Assembly (NCBI GenBank): GCA_023666975.1
Contig: JAMPAW010000102.1
Coordinates: forward strand, 1-12,310
Origin: Clostridium sp.
Lineage (GTDB): Bacteria; Bacillota_A; Clostridia; Lachnospirales; Lachnospiraceae
Reading direction: 5' to 3'
Length of the DNA stretch: 12,310 nt
This document shows, piece after piece, positions 6,835 to 12,310 of the stretch. The notes under the pieces are model-generated. The model ran no database searches. It was not told where the DNA came from and saw nothing but the letters and a program-made list of their open reading frames with translations. Every line of letters begins with the position of its first letter. Position 1 is the first letter of the stretch. Made by a program: the position numbers and the translations under genes.

Positions 6835-7530
6835 ATGGAATTAGTAGTAGACCGTTTAACAAAGCAGTATAAAAATAAGATTGCCGTGGACAGAATTTCT
6901 TGCCGGTTCACTGAGGGAGTATATGGTCTGTTAGGGGCAAATGGTGCCGGGAAAACAACGCTTATGCGGATGCTTTGCGGCATTCTGACACCGACCGGGG
7001 GAGAGGTTTCCTTTGACGGAATTAATGTGGATACAGAGGAATATCGGGGATATCTCGGTTATCTGCCGCAGGACTTCGGTTACTATCCCAATTTTACCGG
7101 CTGGGATTTTCTGTTATACATGGCGGCACTGAAAGGAATCGGCAGAAGGCAGGCGGTAAAGAGGGCTAAGGAGCTTTTGGAGCTGGTGTCCCTTACCGAC
7201 GTGGCAAAGAAAAAAATTAAGACCTATTCCGGAGGCATGAAGCAGAGGCTGGGCATTGCGCAGGCATTATTAAATGACCCAAGGATTCTGATTTTAGATG
7301 AGCCTACTGCGGGACTGGACCCAAAGGAAAGAGTAAGATTTCGTAATCTGATTGGTGAAATCGGACGGGACAGTATTGTCATTTTATCCACCCATATCGT
7401 GTCTGATGTGGAGCACATTGCGGATACCATTTTGATGATGAAGGACGGACAGCTGATTTTTAGAGGCGCGAGAGAAGAGATTACAGAGGATTTAGAGGAA
7501 TTTTATCTGGAAAATTTTGGGGACGAATAG
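6835..7530 (+). CDS. ABC transporter ATP-binding protein
   Basis: The chosen start is ATG 6835, six bases after TGGAGG (6823-6828), giving 231 residues that begin MELVVDRLTKQYKN. An in-frame ATG at 6808 would add nine residues but has no good ribosome-binding site and overlaps the preceding frame. All ATPase motifs are present: Walker A GANGAGKTT (34-42), Q-loop LPQDFG (Q79), signature YSGGMKQR (131-138), Walker B ILILDEPTAGLDP (151-163, with D155 and E156) and the switch STH (H187). The protein would power the permease encoded next. The family resemblance is to ATPases of ABC-2 exporters, of the kind that export drugs, antimicrobial peptides or envelope compounds. The substrate cannot be told from the sequence. 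It lies 19 bases after the broken membrane-protein gene, in the sigma operon. Confidence 0.9.
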   Translation: MELVVDRLTKQYKNKIAVDRISCRFTEGVYGLLGANGAGKTTLMRMLCGILTPTGGEVSFDGINVDTEEYRGYLGYLPQDFGYYPNFTGWDFLLYMAALKGIGRRQAVKRAKELLELVSLTDVAKKKIKTYSGGMKQRLGIAQALLNDPRILILDEPTAGLDPKERVRFRNLIGEIGRDSIVILSTHIVSDVEHIADTILMMKDGQLIFRGAREEITEDLEEFYLENFGDE

Positions 7531-7551
7531 AAATTAGAGAGGAAGAGGAAA

Positions 7552-8748
7552 ATGAGGCAGTTTGGGACATTATTTTTTTATGAGCTGAAGAAAATTGTGC
7601 AGAGAAAAAATACGTGGGTCACTTTTGGCATATTACTGGTGATTTATCTGGTTTTAACAGGAGGGAGGGCGTTTGGCTCTTCCTATGTCGAGGGAGAGTT
7701 TTTGGAAACGCACAAGGAGGGGTTTGCCATTGACAAAAAGAACGGAGAGAGGTTGTCCGGGCGGAAGCTGGACGACACTCTGTTTGGGGAGATGAAGAAA
7801 GCATATGCGGGAATGGAGGACAGAGAGTTAAGCTATATGCTGACGGAGGAATATCAGACGAAGGTGAGGCCGTACAGTATTATCTATAATATCGTGTTGT
7901 TTTCGGGGGTAAATCCATTTACTGTGACAGAGGAAGCATTTTATGCTGCCAGAGAGGATTCCGTGAAAGAGAGCTGGGAGAAATATCAATTGACCGAAAA
8001 AGAAAAGGAATACTGGCAGGAAAAAGAGGACAAGCTGGCTAAGCCATTTACTTATCAATATGCGGACGGGTACAGTGATTTAATCAGCATGAACGGGATT
8101 TATATGGTGTGCTTGTGGGTATCTTTTCTGGTCGCAATCTGTATGAGCAGTGTGTTTACCGAGGAACACGGAAGGCATACTGACCAGTTAATTTTGTGCA
8201 GCCGTTTAGGCAGAAAAGAAATCTATTTTGCAAAGATTCTGGCAGGCGGATTGTTTTCCCTTTTGACAGCGGCTTTCTTTTTGGCTGTTGAGGTCGTGGG
8301 TGTTTTCACTACATATGGCAGTGAGGGATTTGCGGCTATGCTGCAGCTGGTTTATCCTGCGTATTCCTGGCCGCTTACCGGGGGGCAGGTGTTTTTCATC
8401 ATGATTGGCATTCTTTTTCTGGCGGTTTTACTGACCGGTATTTTTACCATGGTGCTTTCTGAGATAACCAAAAGCAGCGTTGGTTCCATGGCAACGGTAG
8501 TGGTAATCCTGTTTCTGGCAAGACTGGTGCCGATTCCGGCCGCTTGGCGCCTGCTCTCGCAGATTTGGAATTATTTCCCGATTAATATGTTAAAATTAGA
8601 TGCGGGGTTTATCGATGTGCGCCTCGTTTCCCTTTGCGGCTTACAACTCACTTCATGGCAGTTTGTGCCGATTTTATATATCTTGCTGGCAATGCTTTTG
8701 GTGCTGGTTGGAAAAAAAGTATACTGCGGATATCAGGTGCAGTCCTGA
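7552..8748 (+). CDS. ABC-2 type transporter permease
   Basis: The 398-residue membrane protein starts at ATG 7552 behind the purine-rich GAGAGGAAGAGGAAA, 21 bases after the ATPase gene. The first membrane segment (about residues 20-38, WVTFGILLVIYLVLTGG) is followed by a soluble, charged loop of about 145 residues, probably extracytoplasmic. Five further segments include YMVCLWVSFLVAICMSSVF, AGGLFSLLTAAFFLAVEVVGVF, FFIMIGILFLAVLLTGIF, MATVVVILFLARLVPI and VPILYILLAMLLVLVG. FTEEHGRHTDQLILCSRLGR after the second segment is a typical ABC-2 cytoplasmic motif (EExxGTxxxLLxxPxsR type), which should contact the ATPase. This is the export partner of the preceding ATPase. Its 3' end overlaps the convergent murG by 16 bases. 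Confidence 0.88.
   Translation: MRQFGTLFFYELKKIVQRKNTWVTFGILLVIYLVLTGGRAFGSSYVEGEFLETHKEGFAIDKKNGERLSGRKLDDTLFGEMKKAYAGMEDRELSYMLTEEYQTKVRPYSIIYNIVLFSGVNPFTVTEEAFYAAREDSVKESWEKYQLTEKEKEYWQEKEDKLAKPFTYQYADGYSDLISMNGIYMVCLWVSFLVAICMSSVFTEEHGRHTDQLILCSRLGRKEIYFAKILAGGLFSLLTAAFFLAVEVVGVFTTYGSEGFAAMLQLVYPAYSWPLTGGQVFFIMIGILFLAVLLTGIFTMVLSEITKSSVGSMATVVVILFLARLVPIPAAWRLLSQIWNYFPINMLKLDAGFIDVRLVSLCGLQLTSWQFVPILYILLAMLLVLVGKKVYCGYQVQS
8712..8743 (-). terminator. Weak candidate terminator for murG inside the permease 3' end
   Basis: On the minus strand a 5-bp stem (ACTGC/GCAGT, 8743-8739 with 8727-8723) is followed after 4 bases by a run of seven T (A run 8712-8718 on the plus strand). It overlaps the end of murG and lies inside the permease coding sequence. 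The stem is short, so the case rests mainly on position. Confidence 0.25.
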
Positions 8749-9794
8749 ATCAGCTTCATAATGGTTCCGATAGAGTCGGACATTTCGCTTTCCTGCATTG
8801 CTTTGATGTACTGCTCCTTGTGTGTAGCGACATCACGTATCGCATTGAGCAGCGAGGCTTTACTCAATTCCTCTTCCTCAATGACATAGCTGAAGCCGTT
8901 TTTCTTAAAGGACTTAGCATTTAAAATCTGGTCACCCCGGCTGGCGGCTCTCGATAACGGGATAAGGATATTCGGTTTTTTCAATGCCAGAAGCTCGCAA
9001 ATGGCATTTGCGCCGGCTCTGGAAATTACCAGATCGGACAGGGCAAATAAATCCCGTAATTCTTTGGAGATATATTCAAATTGCACATATCCTTTTTTGT
9101 CGTTCAGTTTTGGGTCTAAATGGTCCTTTCCGCAGAGGTGGACAACCTGAAAATTCGGCAGGATATCGTCCAGGCTTTCCCGGACAATATTGTTAATCAC
9201 AACGCTTCCGCTGCTGCCGCCGATAATCAGTATAGTCGGACGGTCAGCGGACAGTCCGCAAAATTCTGCGGCTTTATCTGCATTTCCCTCAAACAGTTCA
9301 CGGCGGATTGGGGTGCCGGTAAGAACCGCTTTACCTTCAGGGAGAAGGTCAAAGGTTTCTTTGAAGTTGCAGCATACCTTGGAAGCCGACGGGATGCAGA
9401 GCTTGTTGGCGAGTCCCGGTGTCATATCCGATTCGTGGATAATCGCGGGAATATGGTTTTTCTTTGCGGCAATGACAACGGGCACCGTGACAAATCCGCC
9501 TTTGGAAAAAACAACTTCCGGCTTGATCTTTCGGAGAATCCGGTCTGCTTCGCCAAAGCCTTTCAGCACACGGAAAGGGTCGGAGAAATTTTTGACATCA
9601 AAATATCTTCTCAGCTTGCCGGAAGAGATGCCGTAATAGGGAATCCCCATATCTTCGATAAGTTTTTTTTCAATTCCGTTATAGGAGCCAATGTAGTGGA
9701 CTTCAAATCCTGCCTCTGCAAGACTTGGGAGTAATGCAATATTCGGAGTTACGTGTCCGGCAGTTCCGCCGCCGGTAAGTACAATTTTTTTCAT
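8733..9794 (-). CDS. murG: UDP-N-acetylglucosamine:lipid I N-acetylglucosaminyltransferase MurG
   Basis: MurG adds GlcNAc from UDP-GlcNAc to lipid I on the inner membrane face, giving lipid II for peptidoglycan synthesis. The 353-residue product has the family length and motifs: the GGGTAGHVTPN glycine loop (8-18), SKGGFVTVP (97-105), HESDMTPGLANK (120-131; usually HEQN), LTGTPIRRE (158-166), GGSSGS (192-197; usually GGSQGA), SRAGANAICEL (258-268) and ASRGDQILNA (284-293). The start ATG (9792-9794) follows TGGAGAT. The motif variants resemble the second MurG of Bacillus/Clostridia. The gene lies outside any division and cell wall cluster, behind the TSCPD gene, so the organism may carry another murG (inference). 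It is preceded by a 51-base gap with a minus-strand TATAAT. Confidence 0.93.
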   Translation of the reverse strand: MKKIVLTGGGTAGHVTPNIALLPSLAEAGFEVHYIGSYNGIEKKLIEDMGIPYYGISSGKLRRYFDVKNFSDPFRVLKGFGEADRILRKIKPEVVFSKGGFVTVPVVIAAKKNHIPAIIHESDMTPGLANKLCIPSASKVCCNFKETFDLLPEGKAVLTGTPIRRELFEGNADKAAEFCGLSADRPTILIIGGSSGSVVINNIVRESLDDILPNFQVVHLCGKDHLDPKLNDKKGYVQFEYISKELRDLFALSDLVISRAGANAICELLALKKPNILIPLSRAASRGDQILNAKSFKKNGFSYVIEEEELSKASLLNAIRDVATHKEQYIKAMQESEMSDSIGTIMKLIQDCT

Positions 9795-9820
9795 AAAATC
9801 TCCATTCCCCGCCTGTCGCG

Positions 9821-9833
9821 GTATAAATTATAC
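9821..9833. promoter_or_regulatory. Palindrome with a minus-strand -10 before murG
   Basis: GTATAAATTATAC is a 13-base palindrome (6-bp arms around one A). It contains TATAAT on the minus strand (9832-9827), about 33 bases before the murG start. No good -35 lies 17 bases upstream, so murG may be read mainly through from the TSCPD gene. Confidence 0.3.
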
Positions 9834-9845
9834 GATAGAAACAAA

Positions 9846-10091
9846 TTATTCCGCTAATGCCTGCTTGAGTGCCTTTGCGAGCTGGTCCGGGCAGGAGGTT
9901 CCCTTGAAGCCGCACTGGATTCCCTCCAGACGGGATATCGCTTCCTGTACTTCCATTCCCTCAATCAATCGTGAAACTCCTTGTGTGTTGCCGTTGCAGC
10001 CGCCAAAAAAGTGGACGTTTACAACTTTGCCGTCTTTGATTTCAAAATCAATTTTTTGTGAGCATACGCCTTGTGGTTTATACGTCATCAT
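9846..10091 (-). CDS. TSCPD-domain protein (TIGR03905 type), function unknown
   Basis: The 81-residue protein starts at the first of two ATGs (10089-10091), eight bases after AAGGAG. It carries the whole small TSCPD domain: YKPQGVCS, the FEIKDGKVVNVHFFGGCNGN strand pair, GVSRLIEGM, then GFKGTSCPDQLAKAL. C10, C32, C60 and C67 are the conserved cysteines and probably bind metal. The domain also occurs at the C-terminus of some class II ribonucleotide reductases and as stand-alone proteins of this size in Firmicutes, with no established role that I know of. It is encoded 51 bases before murG in the same direction, so the two are likely co-transcribed. The MITE-like element begins 31 bases upstream of its start and may supply or disturb its promoter. 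Confidence 0.85.
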   Translation of the reverse strand: MMTYKPQGVCSQKIDFEIKDGKVVNVHFFGGCNGNTQGVSRLIEGMEVQEAISRLEGIQCGFKGTSCPDQLAKALKQALAE

Positions 10092-10121
10092 TCAAGAACT
10101 CCTTCATTTTAAATTATGTTT

Positions 10122-10332
10122 TATAGGTAATTGCGAAACTTATGTTTTTCAAGGTATCCGTTGTACAATATAGACAAATCAATGCAGGCACGCTTGCACT
10201 GCTTGTCGCTCGCAACAGTGCTAAGCTCGAAAAAACCTCGCTAAGCACTGGCGGCTCCAAAGCACCTGCTTATGATATTGTCTATATTGTACAACTGGAT
10301 TTTGGAAATTAGGAGTTTCGCAATTATCTATA
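10122..10332. mobile_element. MITE-like palindromic element with nested terminal inverted repeats
   Basis: The outer arms TATAGGTAATTGCGAAACT (10122-10140) and its complement at 10314-10332 match at 18 of 19 positions. The inner arms TTGTACAATATAGACAA (10161-10177) and its complement at 10278-10294 match at all 17. Further inward, GCAGG (10184-10188) pairs with CCTGC (10265-10269), and all three pairs share a centre near 10227. The core holds an offset hairpin, CAGTGCTAAGC (10216-10226) with GCTAAGCACTG (10240-10250), 10 of 11 paired. There is no transposase frame. Size, arms and intergenic position suggest a non-autonomous element, or a palindromic intergenic repeat of the host. No convincing target-site duplication was found, and copy number cannot be judged from this window. 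Confidence 0.6.
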
Positions 10333-10569
10333 TTATGTTTGTTATCAGAGGTAATTATAGCGCATAACCGGGTGAATTGGCAACCGTCGGGAGAAAATTT
10401 TCGTGCCGGTGGCAGATAATGTCGAGGGAGAGGGAGATTTGTCAAAAAGAAGATTATCCGGTAATTTTGACATAAAAACTTGCGTGAAAGAGCTATTGAG
10501 TTGATGTATAAGGCTTTGTAAACTAATAGACAGGAAAAAATATATCAAGAAATAGGGAAGGTACAAGCT
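10333..10569 (+). promoter_or_regulatory. Leader/promoter region of the membrane protein-deacetylase pair
   Basis: This 237-base stretch has no gene. It holds a perfect 10-base palindrome GAAAATTTTC (10393-10402). A longer inverted repeat, TGTCAAAA (10440-10447) with TTTTGACA (10465-10472), encloses ATTA...TAAT around TCCGG. The right arm contains a consensus -35, TTGACA (10467-10472), but no good -10 lies 16-18 bases further on; TAAACT at 10519-10524 pairs at 17 bases with TTGAGT (10496-10501) as an alternative. An operator overlapping the promoter is possible. Confidence 0.3.
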
Positions 10570-11352
10570 ATGATTACAAAATTTGTAACACAACATGAAT
10601 GTATGAGCAGCATTTTGATTTTTGGATTGATAAGCCTGTTGCTGCAGGCCATGATGGTTCTTTCACTGAAAGGATATGTAAGAGCGTCGGCAAATATGAA
10701 GACGACAAAGAACAAAGTGATGATTAATTTGAAAAACCAGTTTGAAACCATATACGGTATGGATTATCAGGTGCGCAATGCAGCGGCATATGTGGACAAG
10801 TATCTGTTAAAGCTGCGCTTCATGGGATTTTCTTATTCCGCATGGGAAAAGGCACCGTTTCTGGCAGCGGGGCTGGTGACATTGCTGGCCGGGGCAGAGG
10901 CATTTTACGGATATTTAACCGGAGTTAATCTGTCAGCTCAGGTTGAAATTTTATTCGCCTATGGTGTTGTTGTGGCATGTTTATTTATTTTCTTTCATAT
11001 ATTTGGAGTAAAAAGTAAAAGGCAGCAGATACAGATTCAGCTAGTGGATTATCTGGAAAATTATCTTGCAAACCGTTTGCTCCGGACAAAAGGAGATGTC
11101 CGGGTTTTAGATGAGCAGACCGAAAATGCGGCCGGTTCCGCTGAGGAGGACATGGAGATGCTCACCCGCCTGATTCGGGAAATGGAGCGTAAGCAGCAGG
11201 AGCAGGAACGTTTGCAGGAGGAGGCCAGAACAGAGCAGCAGATAGCCGCCAGTGAGGAGGAGCCGCAGTGGCAGGAAGCACCGGCACCTAAAGACCCCAA
11301 GGAGGCAGAGCTGGATTTGCTGGAGGAATTTGTACAGAGCTTCCTTTCGTAA
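10570..11352 (+). CDS. Membrane protein with C-terminal coiled coil, function unknown
   Basis: The 260-residue product starts at ATG 10570, eight bases after GGGAAGG (10555-10561). I do not recognise the family. One hydrophobic segment lies near the N-terminus (about 13-34), followed by a mostly helical basic/polar stretch (35-95) and two more segments (about 96-118 and 124-147). A basic stretch (KSKRQQ) then leads to a helical region and an acidic Gln/Glu-rich coiled coil (about 192-230, EMERKQQEQERLQEEAR) with a Pro-rich break (238-243). The long charged tail after the last segment is probably cytoplasmic. It is followed 15 bases later by the PdaA-type deacetylase gene in the same direction, so an envelope or sporulation role is possible. 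That is inferred from position only. Confidence 0.75.
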   Translation: MITKFVTQHECMSSILIFGLISLLLQAMMVLSLKGYVRASANMKTTKNKVMINLKNQFETIYGMDYQVRNAAAYVDKYLLKLRFMGFSYSAWEKAPFLAAGLVTLLAGAEAFYGYLTGVNLSAQVEILFAYGVVVACLFIFFHIFGVKSKRQQIQIQLVDYLENYLANRLLRTKGDVRVLDEQTENAAGSAEEDMEMLTRLIREMERKQQEQERLQEEARTEQQIAASEEEPQWQEAPAPKDPKEAELDLLEEFVQSFLS

Positions 11353-11367
11353 GGTTGGGAGTTATCG

Positions 11368-12297
11368 TTGAAGGATACAAAAAGTAAAGTTATCGCATTT
11401 GTGGCAGTTGTCTGCTTGATTTTGGCCGGCTGGTGCCTGCGAAGTCATCTGGGGCAGGCTGGAGAACAGGGAGCACGTCAAAATCAGCAAACCGATACAG
11501 GTCAGAAGCAAAGTCCGGAGGAGCAGACGGAAAATTCGGAGCAGCCCGAAACGGAGGAGCCAAAACAGGAACGGATTATCGTGGAGAACACGGACTATAC
11601 AGCGATTGACAATACGCTTTACAGCTGGTGGTTTAAGAGAAATGACCATCATGAAAAATCCGGCTGTCAGGAGGATTTCGATATCACGGAATATCAGGCG
11701 TATTATACCGTGCCGGTCAGTGAGAAAAAAATTTATCTTACTTTTGATTGTGGATATGAGAACGGATATACAGCGGACATTTTGGATACCCTAAAGGAGG
11801 AACAGGTGACCGCTGCTTTTTTTGTGACGCAGACCTTTATACGGGATAACGTGGAGCTGGCAAAAAGAATGAAGGACGAGGGGCATTTGGTGTGCAACCA
11901 CACGGTTACTCACCCGTCTATGCCCGGTAAAAGCATAGAGGAGCAGCGGCAGGAGCTGCTGACGTGCGAAGAGTATATGAGGGAAGTAACCGGATATGAG
12001 ATGGATTTGTTTTTTCGCCCGCCCCGTGGGGAATACAGCAAACGCACTTTACAGATGGCAAGGGACTTGGGATACACGACGATTTTCTGGTCAATGGCAT
12101 ATCTGGATTACGATGTAAACAACCAGCCCTCCAGTTCCCACGTGGTGGAACATTTTTCCAAATATTACCACCCGGGAGCGATACCGTTAATGCATAATGT
12201 GTCGAAGGCAAATCATGATGCTTTGCAGGAGGTAATCCGGAACCTGAAAAATGAGGGGTACAGTTTTGGAACGCTGTATGATTTAAATTCTCCCTAA
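11368..12297 (+). CDS. PdaA-type polysaccharide (peptidoglycan) deacetylase, CE4 family
   Basis: CE4 enzymes remove acetyl groups from glycan N-acetyl sugars; PdaA-type members act on MurNAc on the way to muramic delta-lactam in the spore cortex. The 309-residue product uses a TTG start (11368), six bases after GGGAG; a later GTG would cut the membrane anchor. Residues 8-24 are a membrane segment, and 27-70 a Gln/Glu-rich spacer places the enzyme outside. Catalytic motifs are LTFDCGYENGYT (124-135, base/metal D127), HTVTHPS (178-184, metal H178 and H182), RPPRGEYS (217-224), FWSMAYLDYDV (240-250) and LMHNVSKANHDAL (274-286, H276). The second Asp of the canonical TFDDG is Cys here; PdaA of B. 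subtilis has Asn. The overall pattern matches the delta-lactam-type deacetylases. Confidence 0.9.
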   Translation: MKDTKSKVIAFVAVVCLILAGWCLRSHLGQAGEQGARQNQQTDTGQKQSPEEQTENSEQPETEEPKQERIIVENTDYTAIDNTLYSWWFKRNDHHEKSGCQEDFDITEYQAYYTVPVSEKKIYLTFDCGYENGYTADILDTLKEEQVTAAFFVTQTFIRDNVELAKRMKDEGHLVCNHTVTHPSMPGKSIEEQRQELLTCEEYMREVTGYEMDLFFRPPRGEYSKRTLQMARDLGYTTIFWSMAYLDYDVNNQPSSSHVVEHFSKYYHPGAIPLMHNVSKANHDALQEVIRNLKNEGYSFGTLYDLNSP

Positions 12298-12310
12298 GAA
12301 AATGTTGCTA

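Noticed and set aside
9120..9734. 204-residue plus-strand frame opposite murG
   Set aside because: It is antisense to a clearly conserved murG and shows no recognisable domain or ribosome-binding site.
10122..10332. CRISPR array or tRNA in the repeat region
   Set aside because: The repeats are inverted and concentric rather than regularly spaced direct repeats, and no cloverleaf with an anticodon arm can be drawn.
10221..10596. Minus-strand frames across the intergenic region
   Set aside because: They cross the inverted-repeat element and its flank, have no good start signals and resemble no family.

Overview
The window looks like chromosome from a spore-forming, Gram-positive Clostridia species, most likely of the Lachnospiraceae. 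The reasons are strong AGGAGG ribosome-binding sites, moderate base composition, a sporulation-type polysaccharide deacetylase (PdaA type), a MurG close to the second MurG of Bacillota, a DUF6273/Ig-like surface protein and Rpn-type nuclease tails. This assignment is inferred from gene content; no rRNA or other phylogenetic marker is present.

Layout. (1) 1-520: two tandem, homologous small reading frames that match the C-terminal tail of Rpn / PD-(D/E)XK transposase-family proteins, followed by a good intrinsic terminator (553-593). (2) 650-4521: a consensus sigma-A promoter and a 1261-residue secreted protein with a DUF6273 domain, a long helical middle and two C-terminal Ig-like repeats. 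(3) 4532-4936: a decayed locus. An MqsA/YgiT-type zinc-finger regulator has lost its helix-turn-helix by an internal deletion and frameshift. (4) 4937-5515 (minus): a short MreB-like protein without the actin nucleotide-binding loops. (5) 5673-8748: an ECF sigma factor operon with a multi-pass membrane protein (broken by a one-base frameshift in a T7 run), an ABC ATPase and an ABC-2 permease. (6) 10091-8733 (minus): a TSCPD-domain protein (TIGR03905 type) and a MurG; murG overlaps the permease gene tail to tail. (7) 10122-10332: a roughly 211-bp MITE-like element with nested inverted repeats. (8) 10570-12297: a membrane/coiled-coil protein of unknown function and a PdaA-type deacetylase.

Much of the window concerns the envelope. 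MurG makes lipid II, PdaA-type enzymes modify spore cortex peptidoglycan, the MreB-like protein recalls the elongation machinery, and the sigma-ABC operon has the form of an envelope-stress or antimicrobial-response module. The accessory signals are the Rpn tails, the broken MqsA-like gene and the MITE-like repeat, which mark insertion and decay between otherwise stable blocks. The best candidates for something new are the nucleotide-loop-less MreB-like protein, the sigma/membrane/ABC module with its homopolymer frameshift, and the inverted-repeat element.
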